Source of the DNA: Prescottella agglutinans
GTDB lineage: Bacteria > Actinomycetota > Actinomycetes > Mycobacteriales > Mycobacteriaceae
Length of the DNA: 64,000 bases
NCBI RefSeq assembly: GCF_004011865.1
Contig: NZ_RKLP01000005.1
Coordinates: 124,001 to 188,000 of the forward strand
Reading direction: 5' to 3'
Part shown: positions 42,362 through 50,738 of the stretch, piece by piece
How the letters are laid out: each line of letters opens with the position of its first letter
How positions within the stretch are numbered: position 1 is the first letter of the stretch
Made by a program: the position numbers and the translations under genes
Notes under the pieces: model-generated
Database searches by the model: none
Told to the model about the DNA's origin: nothing
What the model saw: the letters and a program-made list of their open reading frames with translations, nothing else

Positions 42362-45103
42362 GTGTTCGCTCGCTGGGGAGATCTCGTCTACCGGGCCCGT
42401 TTCACCGTCATCGCGGTGATGGTGGCCGGACTGTTGGCGCTGGGCGCCTACGGTTCCGGCCTCGGGCCTCACCTCAGTCAGAGCGGTTGGGACGATCCGG
42501 GTTCGGAGTCGGTGGCGGCCGCGAAGCTCGCGGACGGCACGTTCGGCCGTGACACCGCCGGCGACGTCGTGGCGATGTACACGGCGCCCGAGGGCAAGAC
42601 CGTCGACGACCCGGAGTTCGGCGCGAAGGTCTCCGACAGCCTGCAACGCGTGCTGGAGGAGCATCCCGACGAGGTCGCGAAGGTCAACGGCAGCTATTTC
42701 GCGCTGCCGAACACCCCGCGCGTGGCCTCCCTGGCGAGCAAGGACAAGTCGCACGCGATCGCGAGTATCGCGCTCAAGGGCGACAACGACACCGCGATCA
42801 CCAACAACTTCCGGGAGGTCCGGGACGCGTTCGACATCGACGGTGTCGAGGTCCAGCTCGCCGGCATGCAGCCCGTCGCGAGCGCCATCAACGACACGAT
42901 GGCCAACGACCTCAAACGCATGGAGCTCATCGCGATCCCGGCGGTCGGGGTGCTGCTGTTCTTCGTGTTCGGTGGCGTCATCGCCGCGGCGCTGCCGCTG
43001 ATCGTCGGCGGACTGACCATCGTCGGCGCCAACGGCATCGTGCGGGTGTTCACGCACTTCGCCGAGATCAACGTGTTCGTCGCGTCCGTGGTGTCGCTGA
43101 TCGGCCTGGGTCTGGCGATCGACTACGGCCTGTTCATCGTGAGCCGGTTCCGCGAGGAGTTGGGCGACGGGTACGACACCCGCTCCGCGGTGCGCCGCAG
43201 CGTCATGACCGCGGGTCGGACAGTGCTGTTCTCCGCGACGATGATCGCGGTCAGCCTCGGCGGCCTGATCCTGTTCCCGCAGGGCTTCCTCAAATCCGTC
43301 GCCTACGGCGCGATCGCGACGGTGCTGTTGGCGGCGTTCACATCCGTGACCGTCCTACCGGCGATCCTCAGCATCCTCGGCCGCCGCATCGACAAGTTCG
43401 GACTCAAGCGATTCGGCCAGATCAAGTCGACCGAGGAGATCGAGTCCAGCATCTGGGGCCGGCTGACCCGCTGGGTGATGCGCAACCCGCTCAAGGTCAC
43501 CATCCCGATCGTCGTCGGCCTGCTGCTGCTCATCATCCCGATGACGGGCATCAAGTTCGGCGGCATCAACGAGGACTACCTGCCGCCGGACAATCCCACC
43601 CGCGTCGCGCAGGAGCAGTTCGACGAACTGTTCCCGGGCAACCGCACCGAGCCGGTCAAGCTGGTGATCAGCGACGCCCAAGGCGCGCAGGTGGGCCAGA
43701 TCATCAAGGCCGCGAACGAGGCGCCGGGTCTGGTCGAGAAGTTCTCGATCACCGGCCCCGCGAAGGACGGCGTCCAGGTCCTCAAGGCGGGCCTGGTGGA
43801 CCGCAACGACTCCGCCGAGACCATCGACTACCTGCGGTCGATGGACGTCCCGGACGGCGTGCAGGTCCTCGTCGGCGGCACACCGGCGATCGAACAGGAC
43901 AGCATCAGCGCCCTGCTCGACAACCTGCCGCTCATGATCGTCTCGGTCCTGACGGTGACGACGCTGCTGATGTTCCTGGCGTTCGGCTCGATCGTGCTGC
44001 CGATCAAGGCCGTGCTGATGAGCGCGCTGGGACTCGGCGCGACACTCGGCATCCTGACCTGGATCTTCATCGACGGGCACGGGTCGAGCGTGCTGAACTT
44101 CACCCCGGGACCGATCACGTCGCCGGTGCTGGTGCTGATCGTCGCGATCATCTACGGCCTGTCGATCGACTACGAGGTGTTCCTGCTCTCCCGCATGGTC
44201 GAGGCCCGCTCGCAGGGCGCGAGCACCACCGAGGCCATCCGGATCGGCACCGCGCACACCGGCCGCATCATCACCGCCGCCGCACTGATCCTCATCGTGG
44301 TCACCGGCGCGTTCGGGTTCTCCGAACTGGTGATGATGAAGTACATCGCCTACGGCATGATCGCGGCGCTGATCATCGACGCGACCCTGATCCGCATGTT
44401 CCTCGTCCCCGCGGTCATGAAGCTGCTGGGCGACGACTGCTGGTGGGCACCGGCCTGGATGAAGCGCATCCAGGAGAAGATCGGGCTGGGCGAGCCGATC
44501 CTCGACGACGAACTGAACGCCGAGGAGGTGCCGGTGCTGGCGACCGCGACCGGCGCGATGCGCGCGGCCCCGGTCCCGGGCCCTGGACCGGCCCCGACTC
44601 TGCCGACCCACCCGACCGAACCGCTGACGCAGCCCCTCCCCCGGGTCTCGGCGGCGCCGCGCGCCCGTTCGGCGACACCGCGACCGGTCGCACCCGAACC
44701 CGGTCCCGCGCCGACGACCGGCGCGCCGATTGTCGACGTCCCGAACGTGGCGCCGCCGACCACCGAGGCCCCGCGGAGTGCGCCAGCGCAACCCGCCCCC
44801 GCGGTCGCGCCCCCGCCTCGGCCCCGTCCTCGGTCGTCCGACCCGGACGGCGACGAGGTGGCGTGGCTCGCGGCACTCCGCGCGCCGCACACGGGCATGA
44901 TCCCGGCCGTGAAGCCGGAACCGACACCGGCTCCCGAGCCCGAGCCGACTCCGGAGCCCGAACCGGAGTTCTCCGCCTGGCACACGAGCGACGAGGAGCC
45001 GTCCGACACCGACACCGGTCGGCATCACCGCGTCGACGGCACCGCGGTGAGCGTGAGCGAACTCCTCGCGCGGCACCGCGAGGACGACCAGGTCAGGGAC
45101 TGA
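42362..45103 (+). CDS. mmpL3: MmpL3: RND-family trehalose monomycolate exporter
   Basis: This 913-residue membrane protein starts at a GTG behind GAGGAG. It has twelve helices in two halves with two large outer domains. The proton-relay Asp-Tyr pairs are in GLAIDYGLFIVSRFR and GLSIDYEVFLLSRM. The C-terminal 220 residues are a Pro/Ala/Glu-rich cytoplasmic tail. It moves trehalose monomycolate across the inner membrane for mycolic-acid coat building, which marks the host as a mycolate-producing actinobacterium. In mycobacteria it is essential. It is the last gene of the trmB operon. Confidence 0.94.
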   Translation: MFARWGDLVYRARFTVIAVMVAGLLALGAYGSGLGPHLSQSGWDDPGSESVAAAKLADGTFGRDTAGDVVAMYTAPEGKTVDDPEFGAKVSDSLQRVLEEHPDEVAKVNGSYFALPNTPRVASLASKDKSHAIASIALKGDNDTAITNNFREVRDAFDIDGVEVQLAGMQPVASAINDTMANDLKRMELIAIPAVGVLLFFVFGGVIAAALPLIVGGLTIVGANGIVRVFTHFAEINVFVASVVSLIGLGLAIDYGLFIVSRFREELGDGYDTRSAVRRSVMTAGRTVLFSATMIAVSLGGLILFPQGFLKSVAYGAIATVLLAAFTSVTVLPAILSILGRRIDKFGLKRFGQIKSTEEIESSIWGRLTRWVMRNPLKVTIPIVVGLLLLIIPMTGIKFGGINEDYLPPDNPTRVAQEQFDELFPGNRTEPVKLVISDAQGAQVGQIIKAANEAPGLVEKFSITGPAKDGVQVLKAGLVDRNDSAETIDYLRSMDVPDGVQVLVGGTPAIEQDSISALLDNLPLMIVSVLTVTTLLMFLAFGSIVLPIKAVLMSALGLGATLGILTWIFIDGHGSSVLNFTPGPITSPVLVLIVAIIYGLSIDYEVFLLSRMVEARSQGASTTEAIRIGTAHTGRIITAAALILIVVTGAFGFSELVMMKYIAYGMIAALIIDATLIRMFLVPAVMKLLGDDCWWAPAWMKRIQEKIGLGEPILDDELNAEEVPVLATATGAMRAAPVPGPGPAPTLPTHPTEPLTQPLPRVSAAPRARSATPRPVAPEPGPAPTTGAPIVDVPNVAPPTTEAPRSAPAQPAPAVAPPPRPRPRSSDPDGDEVAWLAALRAPHTGMIPAVKPEPTPAPEPEPTPEPEPEFSAWHTSDEEPSDTDTGRHHRVDGTAVSVSELLARHREDDQVRD

Positions 45104-45106
45104 TCG

Positions 45107-45787
45107 TCAGCTGCCGAGCATCCTGCGCAGGGTCGTCCCGTAGGGGTAGCGCGCGGTGATCGATCCGAAGCGCACGCGGCCCCGGACGACGAGGTGCAAG
45201 GCGCCGTAGGGCGGGCCCGTCCGGGCCTTGTTCGACACGGAGCCGCCGACGGTCTCGACGTCGTTGAGGTCGGCCGTCGCTTCCGTCGGGAGGACGAGCG
45301 TGACGGATCCGCAGTAGTCGTCGACGGTCAGGTGGACCACCTGGCTCTGCATCACGGCTTCGGTGAAGTCGAGCGTCGAGCTGCCCATCCGGGAGTCGAG
45401 GATCAACGCCGGCGGCACGTTCCAGCGGCCCTTGCGGCTGATCGTCGACATGCGCCCGCGGATGACGAGGGGTTGCTGTGCCGGGTGGCCCCCGGCGACC
45501 GGGGTCGGCGCGGCGGGCACACCCAGCGTCGGTGCTCCGACTGCCGGACCGGGCGGCGCAGAGGCGACCGACGGGTGCATGCCGTTCGTGTAGGCCGGGT
45601 CGATCTGCATTCCCGGCAGATCCACCAGGACGGCGTTGAGTTCGCCGCGGGTCTTCGCGGCGAGTGCGGTGTCCATCCGTTCGGTGAACTCCCCGAGCGA
45701 GAGCATGCCCTGGCCCACCGCCCGCTGGAGCAGTCGGCCGACGTGTTCGCGTTCGGCATCGGTCACCCGTAGATCTCGCGCCTCCAT
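45107..45787 (-). CDS. DUF1707 and LiaF-like domain protein
   Basis: The ATG at 45787 lies seven bases from TATTCT, a leaderless start. The 226-residue protein has an N-terminal DUF1707 domain (about 3-57: LRVTDAEREHVGRLLQRAV...GRLSLGEF-like pattern, with TRGELNAVLVDLPG). A Pro/Ala/Gly linker and a C-terminal beta-rich DUF2154/LiaF-like domain follow (about 120-226, with ILDSRMGSSTLDF and VTLVLP). No membrane helix is present. A role in envelope-stress sensing is known for LiaF relatives and is only a suggestion here. It is convergent with mmpL3, with a 3-bp gap. Confidence 0.82.
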   Translation of the reverse strand: MEARDLRVTDAEREHVGRLLQRAVGQGMLSLGEFTERMDTALAAKTRGELNAVLVDLPGMQIDPAYTNGMHPSVASAPPGPAVGAPTLGVPAAPTPVAGGHPAQQPLVIRGRMSTISRKGRWNVPPALILDSRMGSSTLDFTEAVMQSQVVHLTVDDYCGSVTLVLPTEATADLNDVETVGGSVSNKARTGPPYGALHLVVRGRVRFGSITARYPYGTTLRRMLGS

Positions 45788-45802
45788 GCGGCCAAGAATA
45801 GG

Positions 45803-47050
45803 TCAGCCACGCGGTCCGTCCGATTTGTCGCCCGGCCGGTCGTCGGGCTCGTCGGGTATCGCGGGGAACATCGGGACGGACGGGTCCGCGTTCGTGAGGG
45901 TCTCGTAGGCCTCCTCCTGGTCCTCCGCGCAGAGGGACCGCACGGCGGTGTTGAGGAACGCGACGATCGGCACAGCGAGCAGGCCGCCGACGATGCCGGC
46001 GAGCACGATGCCGGTGGTGATCGCGAGGACCACCGCGAGCGGGTGTAGCCGGACCGCGCGGCCGAGCAGCAGCGGCTGGAGCACGTGCCCCTCGAGCTGC
46101 ATGATGCCGATGATGATGCCGAGCACGATCAGTGCGGTCAGCAGACCCTTCGTCACGAAAGCGACGAGGACCGCGAGGAATCCCGTCACGAAGGCGCCGA
46201 CGATGGGGATGAACGCGCCGACGAAGACGAGCGACGCGAGCGGCACGGCCAACGGCACGCCGAGGATCGCGAGCCCGGCGCCGATGCCGATCGCGTCGGC
46301 TGCGGCGACTGCGACGGTCGCGCGGGTGTAGCCGACCAGGGTGTTGAAGCCCTGTCGACCGGCCACCCGCACCCGCGTCCGCGTGCCCTTCGGGACGATC
46401 CGCGTCACGAACTCCCAGACCTGATCACCGGCGTAGAGGAAGAACACGAGTGTGAAGAGGGTGAGGAAGGCCCCGGTGAAGATCTCGCCGACGACGGTGG
46501 CCGTCGTCAGCGCCCCGCTGGTGAGTGCCTCCTGGTTGGACTGGAGTGCCTTGACGACGTTGTCGCCGGCGTGCCGGATCTGGTCCTCGCTGAAGTGCAA
46601 CGGCCCTTCGGTGAGCCAGTCCTGGGCCTTGTTGACGCTGGTGGTGAACTGGTCGGTCAGCCCGGGTAGGCCCTCGACGAACTGTTCCACGACGAACGAG
46701 AGGATCGCGCCGACCACGCCGATCGTCCCGACCACGGCGATGACCACGGCGGCGGACCGCGGCACCCCGCGCCGGTGCATCCAGTCGACGGCGGGCATGA
46801 GCAGGGCGGCCACCAGGAGCGCCAGCGCCACGGGGATGACGACGGTCTCGAGCTTGGCGACGACGTATCCGAGCGCGAGCAGTCCGGCGAAGAGGACGAG
46901 CAGGCGCCACGTCCAGGCGGCGCCGACCCGCACGAGCGGATGCACCGACGCCGACGCGGGCCGCTCGGGTCCGCCGTTCGTGCTGTCCGGGACCGCCGAT
47001 TCCTGCGTTTCCGCCTGCGCGGGAGCGTCACCCGGTTTCTTGTCGCCCAC
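45803..47050 (-). CDS. AI-2E family membrane permease (Rv0205-like)
   Basis: The GTG at 47050 is six bases behind TACGCT; the frame is open further but would enter the next promoter. The 415-residue protein has a disordered N-terminus, then about eight membrane helices with a central amphipathic segment. FVGAFIPIVGAFVTGF and GLLAVPIVAFLNT are the usual family blocks near the end. Substrates of the family vary and are largely unknown. M. tuberculosis Rv0205 is also adjacent to mmpL3. Confidence 0.85.
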   Translation of the reverse strand: MGDKKPGDAPAQAETQESAVPDSTNGGPERPASASVHPLVRVGAAWTWRLLVLFAGLLALGYVVAKLETVVIPVALALLVAALLMPAVDWMHRRGVPRSAAVVIAVVGTIGVVGAILSFVVEQFVEGLPGLTDQFTTSVNKAQDWLTEGPLHFSEDQIRHAGDNVVKALQSNQEALTSGALTTATVVGEIFTGAFLTLFTLVFFLYAGDQVWEFVTRIVPKGTRTRVRVAGRQGFNTLVGYTRATVAVAAADAIGIGAGLAILGVPLAVPLASLVFVGAFIPIVGAFVTGFLAVLVAFVTKGLLTALIVLGIIIGIMQLEGHVLQPLLLGRAVRLHPLAVVLAITTGIVLAGIVGGLLAVPIVAFLNTAVRSLCAEDQEEAYETLTNADPSVPMFPAIPDEPDDRPGDKSDGPRG

Positions 47051-47160
47051 TGCGCGAGCGTAACGGCGGGGGTACCGCCCACGGCGGAGAAACGACCGCC
47101 CGGCGCGGCAAGCGTGTGCGCTGCCGTGCTGCGAAGTATGTCCCGCTAAATTATGAGGTC

Positions 47161-48675
47161 GTGTGGGCATCGTACCGAGCAGTGGCGCTGACGATTCGTA
47201 GTCGTTGGCCGCTCTACATGCTCTCGATGCTCGGGGCGAACCTGATCGGCGCGGTTCTGGTGTTCGCGTTCGTCCGCTACGGCATCCCCATTCCGGAGTC
47301 GGCGGACATCATCAACGACCACGTTCGCAACTTCGCCGTCTTCAGCGTGTACCTCGTCTTCGCCGGCATCGTCAGCCTCACCGCGGCGGCGATGATGCTG
47401 CGGTCGGTGATCCGCTGGCAGTTGCGGGGCGGTCCGCCCACCCGCTCCGAGCAGATGGCCGCGCTGCACGCACCGCTGCGGCAGGCCATCGTGCACCTGG
47501 CCCTGTGGCTCCTCGGCGGCGTGATCTTCGTGCTCCTCACGGTCGAGGAGATGCCCGAGCTCGCCATCGCCGTCGTCGTCACCGTCGGCATGGCCGCCAC
47601 CACGACGTTCGGTTTCACCTACATGCTCGGCGAGCGGATCCTGCGCCCCGTCGCGGCGCAGGCCCTCAGCGAGGGCCAGTTCGACCGGACGATGGCGCCC
47701 GGAGTCGGCACCCGCATGGCGATGACGTGGGGCCTGGGCACGTTGATGCCGGTCATCGGCATCATCCTGCTGTGCGTCACACAGCTCACGACCGACCTCG
47801 AGTTCGCGCCCAGCGCGCTCGCCTGGGCGATCCTGCTCCTGTCGATCATGGCGATCGGGCAGGCGTTCGCGCTGTCGATGCTGACGGCGAGCCAGATCTC
47901 CGATCCCATCCGGCAGCTGCGCCGGGCGATCGAGCGGGCGCAGCGCGGCGAGACGGATGTCCGCGTCGAGGTCTTCGACGGCTCCGAGATCGGCCGCCTG
48001 CAGGTCGGCTTCAACCGGATGATGCGCGAGTCCGACGAGCGGAAGCTGCTGCGCGAGCTGTTCGGCCAGCACGTCGGGCAGGACGTCGCCCGCCGCGCGC
48101 TGCAGTTCGGCACCGAGCTGGGCGGCGAAACGCGGTTCGTCGCGGTCCTGTTCGTCGACATGGTCGGTTCGACCGGCGCGGCGGCCGAGCGCCCGCCGGG
48201 CGAGGTCGTCGAGCTGCTCAACGAGTTCTTCCGGGTGGTCGTCGACGTCGTCGACCGGCACCACGGGTTCGTCAACAAGTTCATGGGCGACGCGGCGCTG
48301 GCGATCTTCGGTGCTCCGCTGGACCGTCCGGACGCGCCGACGGCCGCGCTCGCGGCGGCGCGGGAGCTGCGTTTCGCGCTCAACGAGATCACCGGCCTGG
48401 ACATCGGCATCGGGGTGTCGGCGGGTCTGGCGGTCGCGGGCAACATCGGCGCGTCCGAGCGGTTCGAGTACACCGTGATCGGCGACCCGGTGAACGAGGC
48501 GTCGCGGTTGACGGAGCTCGCGAAGCTGCGACCGAGCCGTGTCCTGGCGTCGACGAGTGCGCTGTACTTCGCCGACGACGAGGAGCAGGCGCACTGGGAG
48601 CTGGGCGAGCAGGTGCAGCTGCGAGGCCGGCGCCGCAACACTCACCTCGCCTGGCCCGTGTTGTATCCGGAGTGA
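47161..48675 (+). CDS. Membrane class III adenylate cyclase with HAMP domain
   Basis: The GTG at 47161, eight bases after TAAATT, gives 504 residues; GTG 47116 is the alternative. Six membrane helices (about 15-240) are followed by a HAMP domain (ISDPIRQLRRAIERAQRGE) and a catalytic domain from 320. The metal Asp residues are in LFVDMVGSTG and NKFMGD, the substrate Lys is in NKFMGD, and the transition-state Asn and Arg are in DPVNEASRL. It should make cAMP from ATP. The layout matches the Rv1318c/Rv3645 group, in which the membrane part may sense lipids. Confidence 0.92.
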   Translation: MWASYRAVALTIRSRWPLYMLSMLGANLIGAVLVFAFVRYGIPIPESADIINDHVRNFAVFSVYLVFAGIVSLTAAAMMLRSVIRWQLRGGPPTRSEQMAALHAPLRQAIVHLALWLLGGVIFVLLTVEEMPELAIAVVVTVGMAATTTFGFTYMLGERILRPVAAQALSEGQFDRTMAPGVGTRMAMTWGLGTLMPVIGIILLCVTQLTTDLEFAPSALAWAILLLSIMAIGQAFALSMLTASQISDPIRQLRRAIERAQRGETDVRVEVFDGSEIGRLQVGFNRMMRESDERKLLRELFGQHVGQDVARRALQFGTELGGETRFVAVLFVDMVGSTGAAAERPPGEVVELLNEFFRVVVDVVDRHHGFVNKFMGDAALAIFGAPLDRPDAPTAALAAARELRFALNEITGLDIGIGVSAGLAVAGNIGASERFEYTVIGDPVNEASRLTELAKLRPSRVLASTSALYFADDEEQAHWELGEQVQLRGRRRNTHLAWPVLYPE

Positions 48676-48703
48676 TGTGAGCAATCTTGGTTACCCTGGG
48701 CTC

Positions 48704-49876
48704 GTGGCACAGCCGGAGCCCGACCCGCGAGGCGGCTACCCAGATCGGCCGCGCGGTCGCTTCTGGTGGCTCAAGTGGGTCGCTGGCGCCCTGCTCCTGG
48801 TGCTGCTGGTCGGCGAGGGCGTCTATCTGTGGCCGCGGCTGCACGAGTCGTGGCAGGCGCTGACGGAGATCCACTGGGGCTGGGTGGCGGTGTGCATCGT
48901 GGCGCAGGCGGTCTCGCTGAGCGGCTACGGGCGCGTCCAGAAGCAGTTGCTGCACGCGGGCGGCGTGTCGGTGACTCAGCGCAAGTCGCTCTCGGTGATC
49001 TACGGGTCGACGGCGATGGCGTTGACGCTGCCGGCGGGTCAGGTGTTCTCGACGGCCTTCACGTATCGGGAGACACGCCGATGGGGCGCGACCCCGGTGG
49101 TGGCGTCGTGGCAGCTGGCGATCTCGGGAGTGATCGCGGCCGCGGGACTCGCGGCGATCGGTGTGGCCGGGGCGCTGCTGGTCGGCGGCTCGGTGAGCCC
49201 GTTCACGCTGCTGTTCTCGGTGGCCGGGTTGGTGGCACTGATGTACGCCGGCCGCTACGTGTCGGCGCATCCCGAGTCGATCGAGCGCGCCGCGCGCTGG
49301 GTGCTGACCCGCGTGAACCGGATGCTCCGCAAGCCGCCGGAGACCGGCATGGACGCGGTGCGGACCACGATCGAACAGCTCGACTCGGTGCAGTTGGGCA
49401 AGCGCGACGCGGCGGTGTCGCTGGCCTGGTCGGCCGTGCACCGGGTGGCGGACGTGGTCTGTCTGGGCGCGGCGTGTTTCGCGATCGGGGCCGATCCGGT
49501 GCTCGCGGGCCTGCTCATCGCGTTCGCGGCGGGTAAGGCGGTCGCGACCATCCCGGGCGCGCCGGGCGGCCTGGTCTACGTCGACGCGACGCTGATCGCA
49601 GCGTTGACGACGGCCGCGAGCATCAGTGCGTCGCAGGCGGTGGCGGCCGCGTTCGTCTACCGCGGAGTGAGTTTCATCCTGGTCGCGATCGTCGGCTGGA
49701 TCGTCTTCCTGTTCCTGTTCCGGGGTCGGCAGCACGGAGACCTCGAGTACGACGTCGAACTCGAGCGGAGCGAGACGAAGGCCCTGCAGGAGCGCCGCGC
49801 CGTCGCCGATCCGCTCGACATCCGGATCGAGAGTCCGACAGCCGAGCCGGAGCACCGGTCGCCCCAGCCGGAGTGA
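48704..49876 (+). CDS. Membrane protein of the LPG-synthase-TM (UPF0104) flippase type
   Basis: The GTG at 48704 is preceded by TACCCT at six bases; GTG 48677 would overlap that promoter. It encodes 390 residues with about eight helices. The GAPGGLVYVDATLIAAL block and YRGVSFILVAIVGWI near the C-terminus are typical of the N-terminal flippase half of MprF and of stand-alone UPF0104 proteins. There is no aminoacyl-transferase domain. It probably moves a lipid or lipid-linked sugar. It is 28 bp behind the cyclase gene. Confidence 0.82.
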   Translation: MAQPEPDPRGGYPDRPRGRFWWLKWVAGALLLVLLVGEGVYLWPRLHESWQALTEIHWGWVAVCIVAQAVSLSGYGRVQKQLLHAGGVSVTQRKSLSVIYGSTAMALTLPAGQVFSTAFTYRETRRWGATPVVASWQLAISGVIAAAGLAAIGVAGALLVGGSVSPFTLLFSVAGLVALMYAGRYVSAHPESIERAARWVLTRVNRMLRKPPETGMDAVRTTIEQLDSVQLGKRDAAVSLAWSAVHRVADVVCLGAACFAIGADPVLAGLLIAFAAGKAVATIPGAPGGLVYVDATLIAALTTAASISASQAVAAAFVYRGVSFILVAIVGWIVFLFLFRGRQHGDLEYDVELERSETKALQERRAVADPLDIRIESPTAEPEHRSPQPE

Positions 49877-49888
49877 CTGCGGGCGCCG

Positions 49889-50572
49889 TCACCGCAGATC
49901 GGCGGCCATAGCCTCGAGGTGGGCGCGACTGATGCGGGCCGCCGCGACCACGTCGCCGGCCGCGATGGCCTCCACGAGCCCCGCGTGCTCGTCCGCGTTC
50001 GGTTCGGTGTCGCGGTCCCGCAGCCCGAGCAGGCCGATCATGTCGATCATCGCGTCGGTGACGCGCGGCACGAACGTCTCGAACAACTCGGACAGCACTG
50101 GGTTGTGCGCGGCCGTGACGATCGCGCGGTGCACCGCCGTGTCGGCCTCGACGAATTCGCGGTCGGGGGCGTCGCCCGCGACCGCACGCAGGTCGAGGGC
50201 GCGTCGCATCGCGGCGACGTCCTCGGGGGTCGCACGCTGGGCCGCAAGCCTCGCGGCCTCGATCTCGATCGCGGCCCGAACCTCGACGACGGCGGCGATG
50301 GCGCCGCGTTGCAGCACGGCCTCCCAGCCGTCGGCCTCGGGCTCGGTGCGCTCGACGAACACCCCGGCACCCTGCCGCGGCCGCAGCATTCCCTGGCCGG
50401 CGAGCATCCGCAGCGCCTCACGGATCGTCGAGCGGCCGACCCCCAGTTCCGCCGCGAGGGTGGTCTCGCCGGGCAGTTTCGCGCCGATCTCCCACTCCCC
50501 CGCCCGCAGTCGGTGTCGTAGCTGGTCGGCGGCCTGATCGGCCAGCAGATTCCGGCTCAGCGCGGCGGACAA
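49889..50572 (-). CDS. GntR-family regulator, FadR subgroup
   Basis: The TTG at 50572 follows GAGGAG. The 227-residue protein has a winged helix at 10-75 (LPGETTLAAELGVGRSTIREALRML) and an all-helical FCD ligand domain. The domain's metal site is suggested by FVEADTAVHRAIVTAAHN and the later DEHAGLVEAI. A matching operator, TTGTCAGACAA, lies 15-25 bp before its own start, so it is probably autoregulated, and it may also act on the divergent leuA leader promoter. The effector is unknown. Confidence 0.88.
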   Translation of the reverse strand: MSAALSRNLLADQAADQLRHRLRAGEWEIGAKLPGETTLAAELGVGRSTIREALRMLAGQGMLRPRQGAGVFVERTEPEADGWEAVLQRGAIAAVVEVRAAIEIEAARLAAQRATPEDVAAMRRALDLRAVAGDAPDREFVEADTAVHRAIVTAAHNPVLSELFETFVPRVTDAMIDMIGLLGLRDRDTEPNADEHAGLVEAIAAGDVVAAARISRAHLEAMAADLR

Positions 50573-50586
50573 TCGAACTCCTCAGG

Positions 50587-50597
50587 TTGTCAGACAA
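50587..50597. promoter_or_regulatory. FadR-type operator between the GntR gene and leuA
   Basis: TTGTCAGACAA is a perfect 5-1-5 palindrome that fits the FadR-subfamily pattern TnGTnnnACnA. It sits between the regulator start and the putative leuA leader promoter (TAGCTT, 50610-50615). Confidence 0.75.
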
Positions 50598-50622
50598 GTT
50601 TGTTTCCTCTAGCTTAGCCGAC

Positions 50623-50667
50623 ATGACGTATCGCGGACTGCTCCTCGGCCGCCGCGGCGGGGCCTGA
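50623..50667 (+). CDS. Putative leuA leader peptide (14 residues, three consecutive Leu)
   Basis: An ATG seven bases after TAGCTT opens [14 protein letters not shown] and a stop. Three consecutive Leu codons in a short ORF 71 bp before leuA are the hallmark of ribosome-mediated attenuation. GC-rich, mutually overlapping stems follow at once. Confidence 0.7.
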   Translation: MTYRGLLLGRRGGA

Positions 50668-50672
50668 CCGGG

Positions 50673-50705
50673 CCGGCACCCCGCCGCGGGGTTCCGCCGT
50701 GCCGG
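50673..50705 (+). terminator. Attenuator hairpin in the leuA leader
   Basis: CCGGCAC (50673-50679) pairs with GTGCCGG (50699-50705), and inside it CCCCG pairs with CGGGG (50679-50683 with 50687-50691). An alternative stem is offered by the GCCGCGGC run around 50649-50658 within the leader ORF. The arrangement fits terminator/antiterminator switching. Confidence 0.5.
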
Positions 50706-50738
50706 TCGACCACTTCGATCCGCACAGGAGCATCCGCC

